A stretch of DNA of 64,000 nucleotides, taken from the NCBI RefSeq assembly GCF_008329715.1, contig NZ_VTSR01000032.1:248001-312000 (forward strand), given 5' to 3'. Shown one piece after another: positions 29,601 to 37,813 of this stretch (the first letter of the stretch is position 1; every line of letters begins with the position of its first letter). Source of the DNA: Gimesia chilikensis (lineage in GTDB: Bacteria; Planctomycetota; Planctomycetia; Planctomycetales; Planctomycetaceae). Position numbers and translations under genes: made by a program. Under the pieces are notes generated by a model, which was not told the DNA's origin, did no database searches, and saw nothing but the letters and a program-made list of their open reading frames with translations.

Positions 29601-32003
29601 GATCCACTGCTGCTGAATATGTTCAATTCGATTGGTCATGAGATCGGCTCATTTATCAGCCGCTGCCGAATTCAGAATAGACTGCACGATGAAATCGCGC
29701 AGAAAAATGCGGTGCTGTCATCGGCCATCGATTGTATCATGACGATGGATGCCGAGGGGCGTATTCAGGATTTCAATCCTGCAGCAGAGCAAACATTTGG
29801 CTATGCAGAGAAAGAGGTGGTTGGCCAGTCCCTGTGTGACCTGATTTTGCCCGAGGAGGTTCGGCCACGGTTTTGGGAAGAAATGCAAAAGTTCCTGAAG
29901 ACGGGGAAATCAGAACTGGTCGGTCGCCACCTGGAACTGTCTGTGTTGCATAAATCGGGGACTGAGTTTCCGGTCGAGCTGGCTATCAGTATGACACAGC
30001 TTGAGAAATCACAACATTTTTTCACGATCTGTTTGAGAGATATCACACTGCGTCGACAGCATGAGGCCGCTCTGAGAGACTCAGAAGGCCGCGCGCAGGC
30101 ACTGGTTGAGGCGTCCGCTCACATGGTCTGGGCCATGACTCCTGCTGCGCGGACGGAGGAAGATTCTCCCACCTGGCGCGCATTTACTGGCCAGACCTAC
30201 GAGGAATGGAAAGGTAAAGGCTGGGTAGACGCAATTCATCCTGATGACCGGGAACGGACACTCAATCAATGGCAGACCGCTTTTGAAAAGCGGGAACCTC
30301 TGTCTTGTGAGTACCGTCTGAGCCATCGCGACGGCGGCTGGTGCTGGACGTCCGTGCGGGCAGTCCCCCAACTGAATGCGGAAGGGGATGTGCTTCGTTG
30401 GGTCGGAATGAATTTTGACATCTCGCATCAGAAACAACTGCAGCAGGAACTGGAGTCCAATGAAAAGCGGCTACTGATGGCGCTCAAGGCAGGGGGCCTG
30501 GCTGCCTGGGAATGGCGGCCAGAGGAAAGTTTCTGGTCCGATGAAGTCTATGACCTGCTGGGGGTTCCGCGGAGCACCAGAGCCTGCCCGGAAACGTTTT
30601 TCTCCTGTGTGCATGAGGATGATTTACCCGGTTTACAACGAGCCTGGGGAGACGCAATTCAGGGCGACAAGCACTACGATACCACGTTTCGTATTATCCG
30701 CCCCGATGGTCAGATTCGCTGGGTCGCCGGCGTGGGGGAAATTATTCGGGATCAACAGGGTAATGTGATGCAGATCTTCGGTCTCAACTGGGACTTTACC
30801 CAGGAACGCGAAGTCGAAGAAACACTGCGTAAAAGCGAACAACAGGCCAAACAGGCCAGCATCGCCAAGAGTGCCTTCCTGGCGAATATGAGTCATGAAA
30901 TCCGCACGCCGATGACTTCGGTTCTCGGGTATACGGACCTGTTGATCGGGATGGAGCAGGATCAGGAAAAAGCCAGTTACCTGCAGAATATCAAACGCAA
31001 CGGCAATTTTCTGCTGGACATCATCAACGATATTCTGGATCTCTCCAAAATCGAAGCCGGCAAGCTTGTAATCTGTCGGGAGACATTTTCACTCCTGGAA
31101 CTGATCTCGGATGTGCGTGCGATGATGCGGGTTCGAGCCAGCGAAAAGAACCTGGAGTTTTCGATTGAGTTTCTCAGCGAAATTCCCGAACAGCTGGAGA
31201 GTGATCCCAAGCGGCTGCGACAGATCCTGCTGAATCTGATCAGTAATGCGATCAAATTCACAGAGCAGGGAAGCGTGCGCGTTGTGATTGACTATCAGCG
31301 CGGCGAGGCGGAAGCAAACCTCAGCATTTCCGTCATCGATACTGGCATCGGCATGACGTCAAAACAGCAAGCCCGACTGTTTCAGATGTTTTCCCAGGGA
31401 GACGTTTCCGTTTCACGCAACTACGGGGGGACCGGCCTGGGGCTGGCCATCAGTCAGCGGCTGGCGAATATGTTGAACGGGACCATTTCGGTGACGAGTC
31501 AGCCGGGAGAGGGGAGTACGTTTACCTGCGTCATACAGCTGCCACCGGACGATCATGTGAAACTGATCCAACCAGAACTCAATCTGCAAGCACCAGAGCC
31601 GGTCAGCATCCTCGATGCCTGCAAATTGAACTGTCGGATCCTGATTGTCGATGATCAACGCGATGTACGACAGCTGGCGAAGCTGCTCTTGCAACGGGTG
31701 GAGGCTGAGACCGAATTCGCGGAAGATGGTCTGCAGGCTGTGGAATTAATCGAGCAGCAGTTACACACAGAATCCACCGCAGACTTGATCTTACTGGATA
31801 TGCAGATGCCCAGGATGGATGGATATCAGACAGTGGCCCGCCTGCGTGAAATCGGCTATCGCAAACCGATTATTGCACTGACTGCTGATGCGATGCAGGG
31901 GGATATGAAACGCTGCCTGGAACTGGGCTGCGATGACTACCTGAGCAAGCCCATTGATGCCAGTGAATTATTGAAGGTTGTATCAACTTACACAAATCTG
32001 TGA
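26676..32003 (+). CDS. CheB-CheR-PAS/GAF hybrid histidine kinase with receiver domain
   Basis: About 1775 residues, cytosolic. In order: CheB methylesterase (10-200; GASAGG, QHMLPEG, MLSGADDDGTEG); CheR methyltransferase (220-480; VPGCATGEEAYSLA for SAM); Glu/Ser-rich coiled coil (650-725); PAS (725-830); GAF (840-995); three PAS domains (1008-1128, 1138-1251, 1265-1378); histidine kinase with His1407 in SHEIRTP and GTGLGLA in the ATPase; receiver with Asp1708 in LLLDMQMPRMDGY. The phosphorylation residues are intact. No chemoreceptor or CheA lies nearby, so it likely runs its own signalling. The start is uncertain: 26676, 26703 or a GTG at 26637. Confidence 0.85.
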   Translation: MLEFTDQKHMPENAPLIVVGIGASAGGQEALRGFFSTIDSNPGYAIVLIQHMLPEGADSLLETMDNLSPLPVSLIEQDTRLQPDHVYIVPPHCSAAFNSETVLSVRSVQQGGQGTPVITPSFQSLAEQLQQNSVGIMLSGADDDGTEGLHAIQEAGGITMVQDPESAGHTEMPDHAITAGNADYILQPEQMPAELTNYLSSLNREPQPGSTDLQTQVEKRLPDICNLLLQETDHDFHHYKTGTLVRRIERRIQISRLRDVGQYLAHLKENREEVQALFRELLISVTSFFRDPETFAVLARDYLPQLFENRDPETPIRVWVPGCATGEEAYSLAILLYEVHERTARDVEMHVFATDIDERALQLAREAVYSTTIEAHVSPERLARFFIKDGKHYRVKKEIRDLCVFSTHNLISDPPFSHLDLISCRNLLIYLDTQLQQKLVPVFHFALEKNGYLLLGPSENLMMHAEMFRPLDKKHCISQRKSVPRRTSVLRYTPNRSRIQPDGKGMKREVDIAELPRIAQQILLAEYSPRYAVVNEDANLLTTSAGIEEFLEFPEGSFHNNLIKMTRSGLRSGLRSALSQANKTREKVLVDTLTFKMGEDLRRARLVVHPLSEVYQESALFLVAFEDLGPVMYHSLISERTNADAVVRDGVIEQLETELERTQTELENSIQDLEGSNEELKSSNEELLSINEELQSANEELETSKEELQVSMDTLGRAQADLENLMNGTRIATIFLNRDLQIKSFTPSAQEVYNLNPSDLGRPLTDLTHLARWMPKLPSIESIARNSRPFEDELQLKSGKWLLRRVLPYESEGDFDGMIVTFMDVTEFKLAEIRLETEHAITQLLSDAFSLKKIDTSILETIRKCLQASVGLLWLTNPAQEQLCLETSVVTNNNKYRKFLHSNQEIQFARGEGFPGRTWESMQPEWCEDIHSLVWFNRNEIARKSGLASGIAIPVISDRTCLGVMEFYTTEQLQPDPLLLNMFNSIGHEIGSFISRCRIQNRLHDEIAQKNAVLSSAIDCIMTMDAEGRIQDFNPAAEQTFGYAEKEVVGQSLCDLILPEEVRPRFWEEMQKFLKTGKSELVGRHLELSVLHKSGTEFPVELAISMTQLEKSQHFFTICLRDITLRRQHEAALRDSEGRAQALVEASAHMVWAMTPAARTEEDSPTWRAFTGQTYEEWKGKGWVDAIHPDDRERTLNQWQTAFEKREPLSCEYRLSHRDGGWCWTSVRAVPQLNAEGDVLRWVGMNFDISHQKQLQQELESNEKRLLMALKAGGLAAWEWRPEESFWSDEVYDLLGVPRSTRACPETFFSCVHEDDLPGLQRAWGDAIQGDKHYDTTFRIIRPDGQIRWVAGVGEIIRDQQGNVMQIFGLNWDFTQEREVEETLRKSEQQAKQASIAKSAFLANMSHEIRTPMTSVLGYTDLLIGMEQDQEKASYLQNIKRNGNFLLDIINDILDLSKIEAGKLVICRETFSLLELISDVRAMMRVRASEKNLEFSIEFLSEIPEQLESDPKRLRQILLNLISNAIKFTEQGSVRVVIDYQRGEAEANLSISVIDTGIGMTSKQQARLFQMFSQGDVSVSRNYGGTGLGLAISQRLANMLNGTISVTSQPGEGSTFTCVIQLPPDDHVKLIQPELNLQAPEPVSILDACKLNCRILIVDDQRDVRQLAKLLLQRVEAETEFAEDGLQAVELIEQQLHTESTADLILLDMQMPRMDGYQTVARLREIGYRKPIIALTADAMQGDMKRCLELGCDDYLSKPIDASELLKVVSTYTNL

Positions 32004-32242
32004 TCAACTTCATTTGTCAAATGAGACTTAAGATAGGGTTAAGTTACTTTTAGATATGCTAATCTGCAGGATCAAGACAGATAAGCACGGGGCTTTGATA
32101 GGCTCTTACTCTTACTTTGGGAGGCATGAAGGCAGCTTGCTTAACTTTAGGCAGCAATGAACAATCAGATTGATGAATCGTTTTCTTGCACGGAATGCTC
32201 ATCCTGTATAAAGCGAATTACTTGAAATCGTTTAGCATTTGG

Positions 32243-32404
32243 TTATGTTCCGAATCCAATCCTGGGGCCACCCCCTTCCGAGCCCGTAGTTCCGTCTCCT
32301 TGTGTGGTCTTGTCTGGTTGGGGCGGCTCTGGTACATCACCTGGTTTTTCCACATCCTTCGACTCATCCCGTTCAGACTGCTTTCTTTTCTTCTTTAATT
32401 TCAT
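32243..32404 (-). CDS. Small basic/Pro-Gly-rich hypothetical protein
   Basis: A 53-residue frame starting at 32404 with a near-perfect AGGAGGAACGATC leader. The product has a Lys/Arg-rich start (MKLKKKRKQSERDESKD), a Pro/Asp middle and a Gly-rich end. It begins 32 bases after the stop of the alcohol dehydrogenase gene and could share its transcript. The strong ribosome site is the main evidence; function unknown. Confidence 0.55.
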   Translation of the reverse strand: MKLKKKRKQSERDESKDVEKPGDVPEPPQPDKTTQGDGTTGSEGGGPRIGFGT

Positions 32405-32436
32405 GATCGTTCCTCCTCCAAGCCTTTTTATTCTGT

Positions 32437-33636
32437 TTATCCTGCAGGCTTTAATTCAACTTTCATCCAGCCTGACTGCCTCTGATCGAAAGACTCATAA
32501 GCTTCGATCGCCGATACAATCGGTGCTTCCTGTGTCAGAACGCTGGCGGGGTCAATTGCTCTACTCTGGACAAGACGTACAAGATGAGGCAAGTAGCGTC
32601 TATGATTGCAGTTCCCCATATTGATTGTCAGATTTTTATTCATGCTCTGACCAATGGGAAACGCGTCCATTTGTGGCGGGTAAACACCGATGATCGAGAG
32701 GGTTCCCGCTTTCGCTGCTGCACTCACACACCACTTCAGTGCCTGAGCAGGGGCATCGCCTGGTACCCAGAGATCCCCCTGAGAATTTTTATCCGGAGCG
32801 ATGTCTTGCGGTTTTAAGTCGGGATCTTCAGTACGGGCGGCGGGACCATGATGCGAGTGCAGCGCATCGACTCCCACAGCATCAATGACCCGGTCTACAC
32901 CAATCCCCCCCGTGAGAGACTGAATCGTCTCGACCGGATCTTCTTTTTCAAAATTAATGATTTCCGCCCCATGCGATCGAGCCAGATCCAGTCGCGATTC
33001 CACGCAGTCCACCGCCAGGACGCGACCTGCATCAAACAGGTGCGCACTGATAATAGCGAAGATCCCTACCGGACCACAGCCGAAGACGGCTACCGTGTCA
33101 CCAGCTTTAATTTCAGCCAGATGTGCGCCAAAATACCCGGTGGGAAAGATATCCGAGAGCAATATCGCCTGTTCGTCACTGACATTATCCGGGAGCCGGA
33201 CCAGTCCTACATTCGCAAACGGTATTCGGGCATATTCTGCCTGGAGTCCCTGAATCGGACCACTGCCGCGGGGGCCTCCAAAAAATGTCGTCCCGGCTTC
33301 TTTACCGTTAGGATTGGCGTTATCGCATTGTGCGAAATAGCCGGCACGACAGTAGGAACAACAACCGCAGCCGATCGTCGAGGGAATTACAACCCGATCA
33401 CCCGGCTGAAAATTACGAACTGCGCTGCCTGTTTCTTCGACTATTCCCACTCCCTCGTGACCCAGAATGGTCCCTTCCTGCATTCCGGGAAATGTACCGC
33501 GAATAAAATGAAGATCTGTGCCACAGATTGCACTCGCCGTTAAACGCACAATTGCATCCGTGGGTTCTTTTATTTTTGGCTCGGGAACATCTTCAAGCTG
33601 AATGTTTCCTACATCATGAAATACCACTGCCTGCAT
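32437..33636 (-). CDS. Zinc-dependent alcohol dehydrogenase (formaldehyde dehydrogenase-like MDR)
   Basis: 399 residues of the medium-chain dehydrogenase superfamily. Catalytic zinc segment ICGTDLHFIRG and GHEGVGIVEE; structural zinc cysteines in CGCCSYCRAGYFAQC; NAD-binding VAVFGCGPVGIFA followed by VDCVESRLDLA. The insert around HSHHGPAARTEDPD is seen in the glutathione-independent formaldehyde dehydrogenase-like branch. It would oxidise an alcohol or hydrated aldehyde with NAD in the cytosol; the substrate is not readable. Confidence 0.85.
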   Translation of the reverse strand: MQAVVFHDVGNIQLEDVPEPKIKEPTDAIVRLTASAICGTDLHFIRGTFPGMQEGTILGHEGVGIVEETGSAVRNFQPGDRVVIPSTIGCGCCSYCRAGYFAQCDNANPNGKEAGTTFFGGPRGSGPIQGLQAEYARIPFANVGLVRLPDNVSDEQAILLSDIFPTGYFGAHLAEIKAGDTVAVFGCGPVGIFAIISAHLFDAGRVLAVDCVESRLDLARSHGAEIINFEKEDPVETIQSLTGGIGVDRVIDAVGVDALHSHHGPAARTEDPDLKPQDIAPDKNSQGDLWVPGDAPAQALKWCVSAAAKAGTLSIIGVYPPQMDAFPIGQSMNKNLTINMGNCNHRRYLPHLVRLVQSRAIDPASVLTQEAPIVSAIEAYESFDQRQSGWMKVELKPAG

Positions 33637-34648
33637 GGGATTGCCTCTACTTTCTTTTTCGTTTCGAATTTTAGATAACTCAGAATTGAATGACTAATCA
33701 TCCGGCTCTGGTTGCTCCTCCAAGCAAAGTCTGCACTTCTCCCGTTACTTAATGGGAATCTGCATTAGATGCAAAATAGACATATGCTGGAGCAATTTCT
33801 TTTGCTTGTGCTGGAGCAATTTCTTTTGCTTGGTCAGAGCGAGACAGGCCCTTTCCCGTGCAATCACAACCGCGACAGAATGTCCGATTCCAGAATCATC
33901 GCCTCTCGATGGAAAGGAGGGCGTTGGTTACTGAGTGTCATTCTGAAGCATCCTCCTTTTTCTGCGAATGAATTCAACGGAGCGTTATCAATCCGTTTTT
34001 TCAAGACCTCCGCATTTCGTATACCAGACCGGTGATAACGGATGTAGATATCCTTGGCAGATTCCAGTAGAGAGAGCCACAAAAGAGACTTAAGTAAAAA
34101 AAACAAATTGGACTGATATGAGAGAACAAATCCTGCTCAAAGATTTGGATTAGAACTGATCATTGATTGAACACCCCGCGCGTTTAGCTTTCAGTTTTGG
34201 TTGCCACCTCTCAAATCAGTCAACACTTAAAATTTCTTTTCAGCAACCAAAGGTTTCTTGACAGTAATAACATTGCCCTGGAATCGTTCAGCGTATCAGT
34301 AACTTCAACTCAAGACCTGACACTGACTGTCCTTAGGAGATTTTAAGAATCAGGGATCACCGACAGATTGAAAGTGATCGCATCGTTGTCTTCGCAGAGA
34401 CTGAAAATAAGCTGACGATAAAATACAGTGTTTAAACAAACTGTCTGGCTAATGAATTGATTCTGAGGGGATTACTTGCAACGAGCAGTACTATCAATAA
34501 CGCAGGCTATGCACTCCGTCGAACTTGTATATATGTACTGTTTTTGGACACGCATGCTCACTTCAGCTCATTTTCCAGGTCGATGTACAGAATCCAAGGA
34601 CTACGAAATGCCAACCGATTTCGATTAGAAGTGTACCTGAGGTCTCCC
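33637..34648. other. Gap of about 1 kb between divergent genes
   Basis: Holds the 24-base tandem duplication at 33785-33832 and otherwise only short frames without family resemblance. In-frame extension of the TolC gene to 34457 is possible but unsupported. Confidence 0.4.
33785..33832. repeat. Two exact tandem copies of a 24-base unit
   Basis: The unit runs 33785-33808 and again 33809-33832, beginning TGCTGGAGCAATTTC and ending TTGCTTG, with no differences. Probably a recent slippage duplication in non-coding DNA. Confidence 0.85.
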
Positions 34649-36121
34649 ATGTCTGCATTTTATTTTCGTAAAGTCCTGCTGCCACTCGTGATGCTTGGTG
34701 GGGCCTGTGTACCACAACTGCTCAGAGCCCAAGACGCGTTCCCTCTAGTCCCTCCGGCAGCAGAACCCAGAAACGTTGAGACGTCCCGGGATCAAGTCGG
34801 GCGACGGTTTATTCCTCCCTCGTCCTTTCCGAAGTCACCGGCCGGTGTGGAAGACCTGATGAAACAGGAGACACCGCAATCCCTGGAAACGGATCTCACC
34901 CTGGATGCGCTGCTGATGATGGCGACGGAAAATAATCCCACGCTGGTTCAGGCGCAGCAACAGATTCAGGGAACCCTGGGCAAGGCCCTGGAAGCCGGAC
35001 TGTATCCCAATCCGACCTTCTATTACATCGCGGAACAGATCTTTGTGGATTCTGAAACCGACACCGATACGCCGGGGGAATTCCAGGGAGGTGCCGTTCA
35101 GCAGGAAATCGTCACCGCCAACAAGCGAGAGATCAGTCGGCGGAAATATCAGCAGCGTGCAAAAACGGCGGAATGGATGGCCGTCGCCCAGCAATGGCGA
35201 GTCTGTAACGATGTTCGCATTCATTTCTGGAAAACGCTGGGGCATCGTCAGATTGTCGACATTCGCCGCGAGCTACTCAAAGCTGCCGAAGACTCGGCAC
35301 TGACGACGCGCGAGCAGGTCAACCTGGGGCAGGCCACTCAGGCTGAGCTTCATCTTTCCAATGTCTCCCTGCAGCGCACACGGCTCTCTCTGCTGAATGC
35401 CGAAAATATGTACCGCAGCCAGTTCGCCATGCTCAGTTCCCTGGTGGGAGTCGAACTGGAGCCGCAACCTCTCAAGGGCAAACTTGTGGCAGATATGGAA
35501 TCCATGATTGACTTCAATCAGGCAGTAGAAAACCTGTATAGCGACAGTCCTGAAGTACTGGCTGCCACCGCGAAGTGGCAGGCCGACTGTATCACCCTGG
35601 AACGGGAACGCGTCGAACCGGTGCCGAACATCTTTGTGAAAGCCGCTTCAGGTTATAATCATGAGTCCCGTGAGCCGGTCGCCTCGGTACAGATCTTTAT
35701 GGAAGTTCCGATCTTCGATCGCAACCAGGGTACGATTCATCAGGCTGAAGCTGACCTCGCTCGACAGAATGCGGAAATAAAGCGAACCAAGCTCAGGCTG
35801 CGTCAGGACCTCGCACTGCACTATCAGAAATATTTGACAGCGCTTCAGCATGTGATAGAATTTCAGTCGGTTATCCTGCCTGAAGCGAAAGCCGCTTATG
35901 CGAACCAGCTGGATGCCTATAAGGGAGATCGACAGAACTGGGGAGATGTCCTGAAGACCCAGCGCGAATATTATCAACTGCGCGAACAGTATGTGCACCA
36001 CCTCATTACCTGGCGTACCAACGAGACGCTGATCAATGGTTTTCTCCTGCACGGGGGGTTAAAAGCCGCAGAATCCCCCACGCCGCCCGGTCATATCGAT
36101 TCGGTCGCTCAGCCTCGCTGA
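34649..36121 (+). CDS. TolC/CusC-family outer membrane efflux protein
   Basis: The start at 34649 has GAGG 6 bases upstream and yields a signal peptide (FYFRKVLLPLVMLGGACVPQ, then LLRA); the longer frame from 34457 would bury it. The 490-residue protein has two TolC-like coiled-coil halves: LDALLMMATENNPTLVQAQQ to MYRSQFAMLSSLVGV, and FNQAVENLYSDSPEVLAATA onwards. It would form the outer membrane channel of a tripartite exporter. The multicopper oxidase 61 bases downstream suggests a copper link, but no RND pump or adaptor gene is present here. Confidence 0.8.
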   Translation: MSAFYFRKVLLPLVMLGGACVPQLLRAQDAFPLVPPAAEPRNVETSRDQVGRRFIPPSSFPKSPAGVEDLMKQETPQSLETDLTLDALLMMATENNPTLVQAQQQIQGTLGKALEAGLYPNPTFYYIAEQIFVDSETDTDTPGEFQGGAVQQEIVTANKREISRRKYQQRAKTAEWMAVAQQWRVCNDVRIHFWKTLGHRQIVDIRRELLKAAEDSALTTREQVNLGQATQAELHLSNVSLQRTRLSLLNAENMYRSQFAMLSSLVGVELEPQPLKGKLVADMESMIDFNQAVENLYSDSPEVLAATAKWQADCITLERERVEPVPNIFVKAASGYNHESREPVASVQIFMEVPIFDRNQGTIHQAEADLARQNAEIKRTKLRLRQDLALHYQKYLTALQHVIEFQSVILPEAKAAYANQLDAYKGDRQNWGDVLKTQREYYQLREQYVHHLITWRTNETLINGFLLHGGLKAAESPTPPGHIDSVAQPR

Positions 36122-36182
36122 CCGGATGCGCCGTCTGTTTACCGCCTTTCACCCGCTTTGATTTTTAAACAGGAGTCTTGGT

Positions 36183-37679
36183 ATGTCTGACTCATCCTCT
36201 CGGCGCGCCTTTCTGAAAAATGGAACTATGGGCACATTTGCTGCATTAAGTGTCGGCACCCCGGCTGCGGCAGCATTATCAAAAGAACAACACGATTCCC
36301 CGTCAGCTCAAGCTTCGAAGAAACAAGCGGATCAACACGAAGTCCAGGACGAGTATGACGGCTTCTCCCGCTATCGTCCCAGCCGCGGGCATGATCCCGA
36401 CAGCGACTATTACATCGGCAAGCGGGTTCCCGGTTTTCGTAATCCGGCTGACGGTCCGGCGCCCTTCATCGCCAACGATCTGGATAAGCTCCCCTGGAAG
36501 ATGAAAAATGGCGCCAAGGAGTTCCACCTGGTCTGCGAACCCGTGGCCCGGGAGTTCCTGCCCGGCCATTGGATGAACGTCTACGGCTTTAATGGTTCCA
36601 TGCCCGGTCCCACGATTGAAGTGACCCAGGGGGATCGGATTCGGATCATCGTGCATAACGAATTGCCGGAAGAGACTTCCATACACTGGCATGGATTTGA
36701 ATTGCCGGTCCAGTATGATGGTGCCCACACCATGACACAGAACCCGATTAAACCCGGGAAAACTTTCAAATATGAGTTTGACGTGCATGAAGAAGGCACT
36801 TTTTTTTATCACTCACATATCGCTATGCAGGAAGCGTTCGGCATGGTGGGCTGGTTTATCGTGCATCCCCAGAAAGTCTGGGATCCCCCGGTAGACCGCG
36901 ATTTCGGAGTCATCTTTCAGAACTTTCGTATCGATCCGATGCAGACTGTAGTCAACAGTTGGAGCATGGACTGGAACTGGCACACCATTAACGGTCGGAG
37001 CGGCCCCTATGCCACGCCCCTGGTCTGCAAGCACGGTGAACGCGTCCGCGTGCGTCTTCTGGATTTCAGTCCGGTGCAACACCATCCGATTCATATGCAC
37101 GGGCACACCTTTTGGATCACCGGGCACGAGGGCGCCCGCATTCCAAAATCCGCCTGGATCCCCCGCAACACGGAACTCGTCGGCGTTGCTCAGGCTGCCG
37201 ACTTTGAATTCATCGCCAATAATCCCGGCGACTGGATGTTCCACTGCCACATGGTACATCACATGATGAATCACATGGTTCAGCACGTGGGCCCCCGTCT
37301 GCGGGAAGATGCCAAAGTCGACCACTACCTCACCAGCCTCGACACACGCCCCCGCGTCAAAATGCACCAGGATCCCCAATTCGGCATTCCCGGCTACCCG
37401 CAGAAAATGCAGGGCATGACCATGACGAAACCCATGATGAAAAAACTCTGGTCCCGCCGGGAGGTCAAAGGGATGCGGGCCAATGCCATGATGTCGATGG
37501 CAGGGCTCATGACCTCCGTACGTGTCCTGCCGGACGACCTGTACCAGCGCGTGATGGAGACAGATGAAAAAGTCCCCAAAGGCTCCATCTTCAAAGAGAT
37601 CGTCAAACGCTTCGGCACGATTGAAGACTACGAACCGGCCCCGCCCGATGTAATGCAGAAGATGCTCAATGACGACTGA
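36183..37679 (+). CDS. Tat-exported multicopper oxidase
   Basis: 498 residues with a Tat-type signal (SSRRAFLKNGTMGTFAALSV). All copper-ligand blocks are visible: SIHWHGFE, FFYHSHIAMQ, HHPIHMHGHTF and MFHCHMVHHMM, forming the type 1 and type 2/3 centres. The C-terminal part is Met-rich (MQGMTMTKPMMKKLW), as in copper-detoxifying oxidases such as CueO/CopA types. Periplasmic. An AGGAGTCTTGGT leader precedes the ATG. Likely co-transcribed with the TolC gene; a role in copper tolerance is inference. Confidence 0.85.
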   Translation: MSDSSSRRAFLKNGTMGTFAALSVGTPAAAALSKEQHDSPSAQASKKQADQHEVQDEYDGFSRYRPSRGHDPDSDYYIGKRVPGFRNPADGPAPFIANDLDKLPWKMKNGAKEFHLVCEPVAREFLPGHWMNVYGFNGSMPGPTIEVTQGDRIRIIVHNELPEETSIHWHGFELPVQYDGAHTMTQNPIKPGKTFKYEFDVHEEGTFFYHSHIAMQEAFGMVGWFIVHPQKVWDPPVDRDFGVIFQNFRIDPMQTVVNSWSMDWNWHTINGRSGPYATPLVCKHGERVRVRLLDFSPVQHHPIHMHGHTFWITGHEGARIPKSAWIPRNTELVGVAQAADFEFIANNPGDWMFHCHMVHHMMNHMVQHVGPRLREDAKVDHYLTSLDTRPRVKMHQDPQFGIPGYPQKMQGMTMTKPMMKKLWSRREVKGMRANAMMSMAGLMTSVRVLPDDLYQRVMETDEKVPKGSIFKEIVKRFGTIEDYEPAPPDVMQKMLNDD

Positions 37680-37813
37680 TCATTTCGGGTTTCGATTGGT
37701 GAGCGTTCAATTGGAAAACGTCAAAATGTCAGCTATCGGTTTGAGTGATCTTAATACTACTGGGGCAGGGAACAACAAGACAAAATTGTCGAACTCTGCT
37801 CTGACCTTCCCCC

